Source: Corynebacterium cystitidis (lineage in GTDB: Bacteria; Actinomycetota; Actinomycetes; Mycobacteriales; Mycobacteriaceae). From it: a stretch of 64,000 nt of DNA. This document shows, piece after piece, positions 57,470-64,000 of the stretch (within the stretch, counting starts at the first letter, position 1; the number at the start of each line of letters is the position of its first letter). Position numbers and translations under genes: made by a program. The stretch is taken from the NCBI RefSeq assembly GCF_900187295.1, contig NZ_LT906473.1:1736001-1800000 (forward strand). Direction: 5' to 3'. The notes beneath the pieces are model-generated. The model was not told the origin of the DNA. It did no database searches and worked only from the letters and a program-made list of their open reading frames with translations.

Positions 57470-58195
57470 GTGCGCCGCACCCACATCACCCGTTTGACCT
57501 CTAGCATCGCAGCCGGTTTGCTCACCGGAAGTGTGCTCGTCGCGTGCAACTCTGGTGAGGCAGACAGTGACTCTTCCGCTGCCCCAACCCCGGTGCAGAC
57601 CACCGAATCAAGCAAGCCCACCAGCGCTACAACTGCAGCGCCATCCGAGCAGGACGAGGACGCGGAGGATAACAAGAAGACGAGCACTGAGAAATCGTCG
57701 ACGCGGGCGAAGACATCGTCGACAAGCACTACCCCGGTGGACAATGACAAAGACGTAGACCCAAAAAGCGTGACGGAAGTGCAGGAAAAGTTTTCGTCCC
57801 TCGCACCTGATTCACTCTTCGAGCAGTTTGATTCGTGCACTAGCACGGGGCTGAAAGGCTCTTATGATTGCTCTGGCTCCGGGGTAGGCCAGTTCCAGTT
57901 CTTCGACTCCACGTCGAAGGCTGCCTCCACAACGCAGTTGCTAACAGAACTGCGCTCATCGCGTGTCGTTGAAGATACTGGCCGCAAGGTAGTCGGGTGG
58001 TCCACTCTGGGGACAACTGCGGTCATCACCGTAGTCGATAACGATGAAGGCCTGGTTATGCAGCAGATGGTTTCCTCAGACCAGGAAGATCCAGAAACAA
58101 AGATTTATGAGCTTGGACTGGCTGAACCGCCACGCGAGAACAACACGAACGAGACAGGGCGTGACGACGAGAACGCCTCGATCAACAACGCCTAA
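57470..58195 (+). CDS. Putative lipoprotein with a low-complexity linker
   Basis: From GTG at 57470 the protein has 241 residues: a signal peptide with lipobox SVLVAC (cysteine near residue 26) and a Ser/Thr/Asp/Lys-rich linker of about 75 residues. A compact domain follows with two cysteines (EQFDSCTSTGLKGSYDCSGS) and the strands VGQFQFFDSTSKAASTTQLL and GWSTLGTTAVITVVDNDEGL. It is anchored outside the cell membrane. The family is unknown. It follows PPA1309 by 42 bp and converges on the PDZ protease gene. Confidence 0.75.
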   Translation: MRRTHITRLTSSIAAGLLTGSVLVACNSGEADSDSSAAPTPVQTTESSKPTSATTAAPSEQDEDAEDNKKTSTEKSSTRAKTSSTSTTPVDNDKDVDPKSVTEVQEKFSSLAPDSLFEQFDSCTSTGLKGSYDCSGSGVGQFQFFDSTSKAASTTQLLTELRSSRVVEDTGRKVVGWSTLGTTAVITVVDNDEGLVMQQMVSSDQEDPETKIYELGLAEPPRENNTNETGRDDENASINNA

Positions 58196-58201
58196 AACAC
58201 G

Positions 58202-59278
58202 TTATTTTGTGCAGGTGAGCACATCCTCGCCCGCAGCAAAGGCGTCCATCGCGGCGATGGCATCATCGAGCGTGTCTACTTTCGCAATCACAAGGTCATC
58301 TGTGTCGGCGCGCAACGCTTCGGCGCAGTTATCGGCAGGCGCAAGGAACAGCTCGGCCCCCTCATCGTCGGCGGCCGCAACCTTGTGCTGAATACCACCG
58401 ACCGCACCTACGGTACCGTCTTCAGAAATCGTTCCGGTTCCGGCCACGAACTTGCCCCCGTTGAGTTGACCTGGTGAAAGCTTGTCGATGACCGCCAGGG
58501 AAAAGATCATGCCTGCCGACGGCCCGCCAATGTCATTGAGGTTGTATTCCACGGAGATCGACTCCTCCGGTGCGGAGGTCATGGTGATCCCCAACAGCGC
58601 AACACCGGCCTCGTCGGGATGTTCTCCTAGCGTGATGGTTTCGGTTAATTCCTCATCACCCCGTCTGAGAGTCAACTCCACAGTATCTCCCGGCGCTTTG
58701 GAACGGACGATCTCTTGAACAACGCCTGGCTGGGACACGTCCGTACCGTCTACCGCGACAATGGTGTCACCCGGTTCCACCACCCCATCGGCGGCGGTCC
58801 CACCCATCGTGTCATGCACAACAACAATGGTGGGTTTCCCCAGGTAATTCATTGCAGCCACAGTGGCTGCCGCTTCGGAGGACACGAACGCCTGCTCATT
58901 GCGTTGTTGGATTTCCTCTTCGCTTTTATCAGGCGGCAAGATCTGCTCAATCGGCACAATCGTGTCATCGGTGAACAACCACCGGCCCAGCACCTGCGCC
59001 AACGTCATATTCGTCCGGACGGACACCGTAGTCATGTTGAGGTTTCCCGACGTCTCATCCGTTTCAGCGCCTCTGATTTCCACCACCGGCTGCCCATCGA
59101 CGTCGCCCAAGGTGTTAAAGGTTGGACCCGGTCCCTGCGCAGCGTAGGGTACGGCCAAGGAAAAATCGGTCCCTGGAATATGGTCCAAAGTCACCACACC
59201 GGCTAGGAGCATAACGGGGATAGCCCCCACAAAGATGGTGGTAAGCCTGCGATTGGTGGTCGAGCGGGGTTGGTTCAC
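58202..59278 (-). CDS. PDZ/Lon-type (S16) membrane protease, YlbL-like
   Basis: The 358-residue protein has one N-terminal transmembrane helix (TIFVGAIPVMLLAGVVTL), then a PDZ domain (GGTAADGVVEPGDTIVAVDG). A C-terminal Lon-like protease domain follows, with catalytic Ser in DIGGPSAGMIFSLAV and Lys in GGIQHKVAAA. It is a membrane-anchored extracytoplasmic serine protease (Rv3194c-like). It is convergent with the lipoprotein gene and divergent from the DUF2342 gene. Confidence 0.92.
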   Translation of the reverse strand: MNQPRSTTNRRLTTIFVGAIPVMLLAGVVTLDHIPGTDFSLAVPYAAQGPGPTFNTLGDVDGQPVVEIRGAETDETSGNLNMTTVSVRTNMTLAQVLGRWLFTDDTIVPIEQILPPDKSEEEIQQRNEQAFVSSEAAATVAAMNYLGKPTIVVVHDTMGGTAADGVVEPGDTIVAVDGTDVSQPGVVQEIVRSKAPGDTVELTLRRGDEELTETITLGEHPDEAGVALLGITMTSAPEESISVEYNLNDIGGPSAGMIFSLAVIDKLSPGQLNGGKFVAGTGTISEDGTVGAVGGIQHKVAAADDEGAELFLAPADNCAEALRADTDDLVIAKVDTLDDAIAAMDAFAAGEDVLTCTK

Positions 59279-59431
59279 GAAAAACTACCTTAACCTATGT
59301 TGTGTCCCCCAACGGACACGGTGTTCCTTCACTGTGTTCCTTCACGGTGTTCTTGTCTGTTCGCCCACAGCGTTGCTCTGACCTTCCCTGCTGATGGCTT
59401 TAGATCAAGAAGAGACGGTACTGTGGTACCC

Positions 59432-60853
59432 ATGAGCAACGGATTCGGTTTCTCCTTTCCCAACAACAGCAATGACGACGACGACAACGATAACAACCGT
59501 CGCGACGATCATAACGCCAATAATCCTTTTGGCGCGTTCAGCTTTAGCGTCGGTGGCCCCCAAGACGGTGCTGGAAGTCTTGGTGATATCTTGAGCCAAT
59601 TCGGCCAGATGCTCTCCGGGATGGGTGACTCGATGAATTCCGATGCGTCCTCACCGATCAATTATGAAATCGCCGAGCGCACCGCGCGCCAACAGATGGG
59701 CCAGGTCGCTAACGTCAATAACGGGGATAAGAACGCCGTTGAAGAGTCAGTGCGTCTGGCGGACCTCTGGCTGAACGATTCCACCAACCTGCCTGCAGCG
59801 GAAACTCGCGTAGAGGCGTGGAATGCCCATGACTGGTTGGAGAAGACTCTGCCGATGTGGCAACGCTTTGTCACCCCGGTCGCAGAGCAGATGAACCGTG
59901 CCCAGCTCGACTCCATGCCACAGGAAGCCCGCGAAATGATGGGGCCGATGACCCAAATGATGAATCAGATCAACAGCATGCAAGGCGGGATCCAGCTCGG
60001 CCACTCTTTGGGCGAGCTGGCCACCCAGGCAATCAGTGGATCTGACTTCGGGCTGCCCGTTGCTCCGGCTGGCACCACTGCCCTGTTGCCGAATAACGTC
60101 GCGCAGATCTCCAAGGATCTCAACGTTCCTGGCCAGGAGATCTTGGTTTATATTGCAGCGCGCGAGGTAGCTCGCCAGCGCCTGTTCAAGCATGTTCCCT
60201 GGCTGGTAGAGCGACTGGTGTCTTCCGTCGAGGAGTACGCCAACGGTCTGGTCATTGACACGTCGCACCTCGAGGAGGCGGCGCGCGAGTTGAACCTGGA
60301 GTCGGGTGACCCCCAGGCCATCCAGGAAGCGCTGGGCAAATTGCAGGGCATGGACTTCTCCCCTCGCATCACATCTCGCAACGCTACCGCTACTGCGCGT
60401 TTGGAAACCCTGCTCGCCTTGGTCGAAGGCTGGGTGGACATTGTCGTGACCGAGGCTTTACAGCAACGATTCCCGTCTGAGGTTGCGATGAGCGAGGCGT
60501 GGCGTCGTCGACGCGCCACCGGCGGATCCGCAGAGAAGGCTTTCTCCACGGTCGTGGGCATCGAATTTGAAACACCTCGCGTAGATAAGGCTGCTGAGCT
60601 GTGGCGCCGTGCCACCCAGGCTGTCGGCGTTCAGCGCCGCGACCAGGTCTGGGATCACCCGGATCTGCTTCCGTCGGCTGAGCACCTCAACAACCCAGCG
60701 GCGTTTATCGACGCGCTTCTCGACGACGCACCAGACACAAAATTCGACGAAGAAATTGCAAAGCTGGAAGAAATGCTGCGCAATGAGCCCACCCCAGACA
60801 AGCGCAAGGACGACGGTAAGGACGACGGCCGGGAGGATGGTACCGAGCTTTAA
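59432..60853 (+). CDS. DUF2342 family (zincin-like hydrolase) protein
   Basis: The start is placed at 59432 (MSNGFGFSFPNNSNDDDD), the family's usual beginning, rather than an upstream in-frame Met in the promoter region. The product has about 473 residues: a Gly/Asn/Asp-rich start, a helical domain (AWNAHDWLEKTLPMWQRFVT; RAQLDSMPQEAREMMGPMTQ), the block YIAAREVARQRLFKHVPWLV, and a late domain LETLLALVEGWVDIVVTEAL. The family is called zinc-dependent hydrolase in databases, but I see no HExxH motif. It is conserved next to the PDZ protease in actinobacteria (Rv3195-like). Confidence 0.85.
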   Translation: MSNGFGFSFPNNSNDDDDNDNNRRDDHNANNPFGAFSFSVGGPQDGAGSLGDILSQFGQMLSGMGDSMNSDASSPINYEIAERTARQQMGQVANVNNGDKNAVEESVRLADLWLNDSTNLPAAETRVEAWNAHDWLEKTLPMWQRFVTPVAEQMNRAQLDSMPQEAREMMGPMTQMMNQINSMQGGIQLGHSLGELATQAISGSDFGLPVAPAGTTALLPNNVAQISKDLNVPGQEILVYIAAREVARQRLFKHVPWLVERLVSSVEEYANGLVIDTSHLEEAARELNLESGDPQAIQEALGKLQGMDFSPRITSRNATATARLETLLALVEGWVDIVVTEALQQRFPSEVAMSEAWRRRRATGGSAEKAFSTVVGIEFETPRVDKAAELWRRATQAVGVQRRDQVWDHPDLLPSAEHLNNPAAFIDALLDDAPDTKFDEEIAKLEEMLRNEPTPDKRKDDGKDDGREDGTEL

Positions 60854-61338
60854 ACGAAACGCCCGAACGCCTCCAAAAAGCCCTTCGCCCGCTCGGCGAG
60901 GGGCGTTTTGTCTGCCCACACCCAAAATTCAGGCCCGTGGCCGGGGATAAACGTGTGTGTGAGCTCATGGACGATCACGGAATCCACCACGTAGTCGGGA
61001 GCGTCCTTCAACCTGTCACTGATCCGAATATCGCCCGTTGAGACAGTACAGGACCCCCACCGGGTGTTCTGGTTGCTCACCCACCGGATTGATCCCACAG
61101 TGGCGCGTCCGCGCAGGACCTCGTCGTTAAGCTTTTCTGCCCTGACCTGCAAGTCGGCGTCGCTGGTTCGCCGTGACCCGTGTTTGGCGGCCAGCTTGGC
61201 CACCATGTTGGCTACGGCTTCTTCTTCCTGCTGCTGAGTGAAGGTGGCGGGAATGCGGACCTCAATATGGTCGCCCTTGTGCCTGGCCTGGATGGTTCGA
61301 CGCCGCTTCGCTGAGCGGATCACCTTCACGTTCGACAT
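60850..61338 (-). CDS. M48/YgjP-type metallopeptidase
   Basis: The 162-residue protein has the YgjP/WLM pattern: GSIRWVSNQNTRWGSCT, then the zinc motif HELTH in VDSVIVHELTHTFIPGHGPE, and FW after the third ligand histidine. The strand-rich N-terminal part carries IRSAKRRRTIQARHKG. It should be a small zinc peptidase in the cytoplasm. Its stop overlaps the stop of the convergent DUF2342 gene by four bases. Confidence 0.88.
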   Translation of the reverse strand: MSNVKVIRSAKRRRTIQARHKGDHIEVRIPATFTQQQEEEAVANMVAKLAAKHGSRRTSDADLQVRAEKLNDEVLRGRATVGSIRWVSNQNTRWGSCTVSTGDIRISDRLKDAPDYVVDSVIVHELTHTFIPGHGPEFWVWADKTPLAERAKGFLEAFGRFV

Positions 61339-61405
61339 GACAGATGATTGTAGCTGTGGTGGAATTAAAGCAGACTTATCACGTTCTCAAGGGGGAGAGT
61401 TTATC

Positions 61406-62245
61406 GTGTCTGAAACCAGTTACCATCTTGCTCGCGGCGTCGCCGTCGTGGTGCGCGACAGCACACACCTTCAATTCGGGCTCGACGCAACGCGTGCCGG
61501 TGTGATCACCACACCACACGCTCACGCATTGGCCGAAATCTTCCGCGAACTCACCAGCCCGGTGCCACGCGGTTTACTCATTACAGACATCACGGCACGC
61601 ACCGGCACCGACGATCTCACCGCAGCAGCGCTTATCGACGACCTTGTCGCCTTCCGCATCCTGGTGCCCCGTTTTCGCGACAGTGTCTATGTCTTGGGGC
61701 GCAGCCCGCTGGCCAAACATCTGTGCGCCCATTTCAGCGATATCGGGTTTTCGGTACGTCGCCCTATGCGGTCAGAGACAGACGCCGAGTTTCTCGGGCG
61801 CGTTCCTCAAGCAGCTGCCGCGGTGCTCGTCGATAAGCTCGCGTGGTCTCATACCCTCGCCGCCCGGATGCAGTACAGCCAACACCTAGTTTTGCCGGTT
61901 AACACCATCGACCAGCATGTGGTTGTGGGGCCGGTGCGCACCCGCGGGGTGGGGCCGTGTCTGGTGTGTCACCAGTTGCATTATGCACAGGTTGACGGGA
62001 AGTGGAATGCCGTGGTGTCACGGTTCCCGGCGGGTCCTCCGAGTACCGATCCCACAGTGATCGCTGCAGGTGTGGCGGCCGCCAGCACACAACTGCGTCG
62101 CGCTATCGGGCCCGCGCTGCCACCCGGAGTGACCCACACCTTGCCAGCGCCGGGCGAGATCGTGGTCGCTGATCCGTTTGCCACCCCGGCGCTGTCGACG
62201 CGCACTATGGCCCGGCACCCGCAGTGCCCGGTGTGCCGCGGATAG
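61406..62245 (+). CDS. TOMM cyclodehydratase-like protein (Rv3196-type), zinc-binding
   Basis: GTG at 61406 follows GGGGGAG at good spacing; the upstream open frame overlaps the peptidase gene and is not used. The product has 279 residues: a winged-helix-like N-terminus, a ThiF/E1-like fold (DSVYVLGRSPLAKHLCAHFS; AAAVLVDKLAWSHTL), and two CxxC pairs (CLVCHQLH; CPVCRG at the C-terminus) for zinc. This resembles the leader-binding partner of azoline cyclodehydratases, but no YcaO gene or precursor is nearby. Homologues sit beside uvrD2 in many actinobacteria; the role is unknown. Confidence 0.75.
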   Translation: MSETSYHLARGVAVVVRDSTHLQFGLDATRAGVITTPHAHALAEIFRELTSPVPRGLLITDITARTGTDDLTAAALIDDLVAFRILVPRFRDSVYVLGRSPLAKHLCAHFSDIGFSVRRPMRSETDAEFLGRVPQAAAAVLVDKLAWSHTLAARMQYSQHLVLPVNTIDQHVVVGPVRTRGVGPCLVCHQLHYAQVDGKWNAVVSRFPAGPPSTDPTVIAAGVAAASTQLRRAIGPALPPGVTHTLPAPGEIVVADPFATPALSTRTMARHPQCPVCRG

Positions 62246-62274
62246 CACCACACGTTGGCGACAAACGCCGCCAG

Positions 62275-64000
62275 TTAGTGAAACCCGCCCAGAACCTCAA
62301 GGACATCGTCGCCAAAGTTCTCCACTTTCGCAGGGCCCACGCCAGCAATATCCAACAATTCGGCATGGTTGGTGGGCTTGGCCTCGGCGATAGACATCAG
62401 GGTGGCGTCGGTGAAAATCATGTACGCCGGCTGGTTCCGTTGGCGTGACAGATCAAGGCGCCATTGTTTCAGCGCGAAAAAGATGTCCTCGTTGAAGCCC
62501 GGGTCACAGTCAGCATGCCTGCCCAGGGATTTCTCTGCGGGCGTGTCTAGAGGAAATCCACACACGCGGCAGGACTTTGCGCGCCTGAGCCGTTCAGGGG
62601 ACTTTTCGACGTCCACTTCAGGGGCGATCCCATCAAGGAAGCGGGAACGCTTACGCGACTTGTTTCCACCTTCTTGCCGGGCCAGCGCCCACGAGAGGTG
62701 GAGGTGTTCGCGCGCACGTGTCACCCCCACGTAAAACAGGCGGCGTTCCTCCTCGATCTGCTCTGCACCCGCCTTGATAGCGTGCGAAATCGGCAGGGTT
62801 TTTTCCACCAGTCCGACCAGGAAAACGGCATCCCACTCGAGGCCCTTTGCCGCGTGCAGGCTGGCCAGTGTCACCCCGTCCACGGCCGGTGGCTGCTTTG
62901 ATTCTGCCCGCTTGTGGAGTGATTGCAGGACGCCAACTAAATTGGTGGCCTCTGCGTGGTTGACGATGCCCTCGATCAGATCAACCAGAGCCCCGAGGAT
63001 CTGCCATCGCTCACGGGCCTGCGCACCCTGAGGTTCCGTCGGTGTCAGCCCTAGCGGTGCCAGCACCTCACGGGCAGCCTGGATGGGGTTTGCTTGCAGG
63101 CGGGGGTGGCGTGTGGCCTTCGTCAGCGCGTGGATAGCCTCCCTGATTTCTGGGCGGGCGAAGAACCCTTCACCGCCACGGACCTGGTAGACGATGCCGG
63201 CATCGGACAGCGCTTGTTCAAACTCCGCAGACTGGGCGTTGACTCGGTAGAGCACGGCGATCTCCCCGGCTGGCACACCGGAGTTAATCAAGCTTAAGAT
63301 CGTGCCTGCCACTTCACGGGCCTCAGTGGGCTCGTCGTCGTAGGCGTTGAAGGTGGGCTGGGGGCCGTGCTCGCGCATACCGATCAACTCAAGCCGAGTA
63401 CCGGCTGCGCGCCCGGTGGCCTTCCCAATCACGGTGTTGGCCAGGTCTGTAATCTCAGGAGTGGAGCGGTAGTCGCGCTGCAACTTCACCACGGTAGCGT
63501 TGTCATAGGTGCGGGAAAAGTTCAGCAGGTAGTCCGGTGTTGCCCCTGTAAAGGAATAAATGGTCTGGTTGGCATCGCCCACCACTGTCAGATCATCACG
63601 CTGACCCAACCACGCCTCCAACACGCGCTGCTGCAAAGGTGTGACGTCTTGATACTCGTCCACCACGAACGTGCGGTACTGGTTGCGGAATTCCTCGGCC
63701 ACCGCCGGCGCGTTCTCCAACGCGCCCGCGACGTGCACCAGCAGATCATCAAAGTCGAGTAGCATCCCGTCTGGGCTGGTCTTCGAATCCTCATAGCGCT
63801 GGTAAACCTCCGCTACCTTGGCCGCCTCCACGGGAGGTGTGCGGTGGTAGTCGTCGACACGCTCCTTGTACCCTTCCGGGCTGAGCAGTGTCGCCTTGGC
63901 CCATTCAATCTCACCGAGTAAGTCGCGCACCATATCCTTGGAGCTCTCCAGCCCCACGCTGCGCGCGGCCCGCCCCACCATGGGGAATTTGTTATCGATC
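62275..64000 (-). CDS. uvrD2: UvrD2-type superfamily 1 DNA helicase, 5' part beyond window
   Basis: Over 570 residues of the C-terminal part are present. Helicase motifs are FVVDEYQDVTPLQQRVLEAW (motif II), VVGDANQTIYSFTGA (III), LQRDYRSTPEI (IV), TLASLHAAKGLEWDAVFLVG (V) and EEERRLFYVGVTRA (VI). A tetracysteine element (CRVCGFPLDTPAEKSLGRHA plus a later C) and an HRDC domain (AEAKPTNHAELLDIAGVGPA) follow, as in mycobacterial UvrD2. It unwinds DNA 3'-5' in repair. The Walker A region lies outside the window. Confidence 0.93.
   Translation of the reverse strand, partial: IDNKFPMVGRAARSVGLESSKDMVRDLLGEIEWAKATLLSPEGYKERVDDYHRTPPVEAAKVAEVYQRYEDSKTSPDGMLLDFDDLLVHVAGALENAPAVAEEFRNQYRTFVVDEYQDVTPLQQRVLEAWLGQRDDLTVVGDANQTIYSFTGATPDYLLNFSRTYDNATVVKLQRDYRSTPEITDLANTVIGKATGRAAGTRLELIGMREHGPQPTFNAYDDEPTEAREVAGTILSLINSGVPAGEIAVLYRVNAQSAEFEQALSDAGIVYQVRGGEGFFARPEIREAIHALTKATRHPRLQANPIQAAREVLAPLGLTPTEPQGAQARERWQILGALVDLIEGIVNHAEATNLVGVLQSLHKRAESKQPPAVDGVTLASLHAAKGLEWDAVFLVGLVEKTLPISHAIKAGAEQIEEERRLFYVGVTRAREHLHLSWALARQEGGNKSRKRSRFLDGIAPEVDVEKSPERLRRAKSCRVCGFPLDTPAEKSLGRHADCDPGFNEDIFFALKQWRLDLSRQRNQPAYMIFTDATLMSIAEAKPTNHAELLDIAGVGPAKVENFGDDVLEVLGGFH

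Overview
The window reads as chromosomal DNA of a Corynebacterium (Actinobacteria, mid-50s percent G+C by eye). The evidence is an rrn operon with an actinobacterial anti-Shine-Dalgarno end and no spacer tRNA, a tmRNA whose tag ends in QRDYALAA, near-consensus DtxR iron boxes, and conserved gene blocks typical of the genus: smpB-ftsX-ftsE-prfB-IMPase-hisN, and UPF0182-PPA1309-YlbL/PDZ-DUF2342-uvrD2. The species cannot be told from the window.

Layout. 0-1.5 kb: the end of a frameshifted IS1634-family element. 1.7-7.4 kb: an ABC-2 exporter, an XPB-type helicase, a DUF3239 membrane protein, an aminotransferase relic and a small membrane protein. 7.5-13.5 kb: a complete rrn operon on the minus strand with promoters, processing stem and terminator. 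13.5-17.5 kb: a DtxR-controlled ferric-siderophore importer (ATPase, two permeases, lipoprotein). 17.6-22.2 kb: a DoxX-like relic, ppc and a Na+/H+ antiporter. 22.4-23.6 kb: a decayed persulfide/rhodanese operon behind CsoR/CstR-like palindromes. 23.7-27.6 kb: small secreted proteins, tmRNA and an SDR. 27.6-34 kb: the smpB-ftsXE-prfB-hisN housekeeping block and a secreted trypsin-like protease. 34-36.5 kb: relics of an alanine symporter and of an azoreductase. 36.9-41.7 kb: a second iron-type ABC importer, divergent from a TPR-like protein and a DUF2117-like protein, followed by a strongly folded RNA candidate. 41.8-43 kb: an FMN reductase divergent from a complete BLUF blue-light receptor. 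43.2-53.3 kb: an accessory island with unknown small ORFs, an IS1634-family element flanked by a ~139 bp target duplication, an Rhs polymorphic toxin with its immunity gene, and an IS256/IS1249-type transposase that cuts off the toxin's N-terminus. 53.4-64 kb: initiator tRNA and conserved actinobacterial housekeeping genes ending in uvrD2.

Two patterns cross the whole window. First, several accessory metabolic genes (aminotransferase, persulfide dioxygenase, alanine symporter, MFS, DoxX-like) have decayed by internal deletion or small duplication, often keeping both ends, which suggests ongoing genome reduction. Second, the 12-mer GCTTATCGACGA or its complement occurs eight times, with close variants elsewhere, in several reading frames and in one promoter region. 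That is far more than chance and may be a DNA-level signal.
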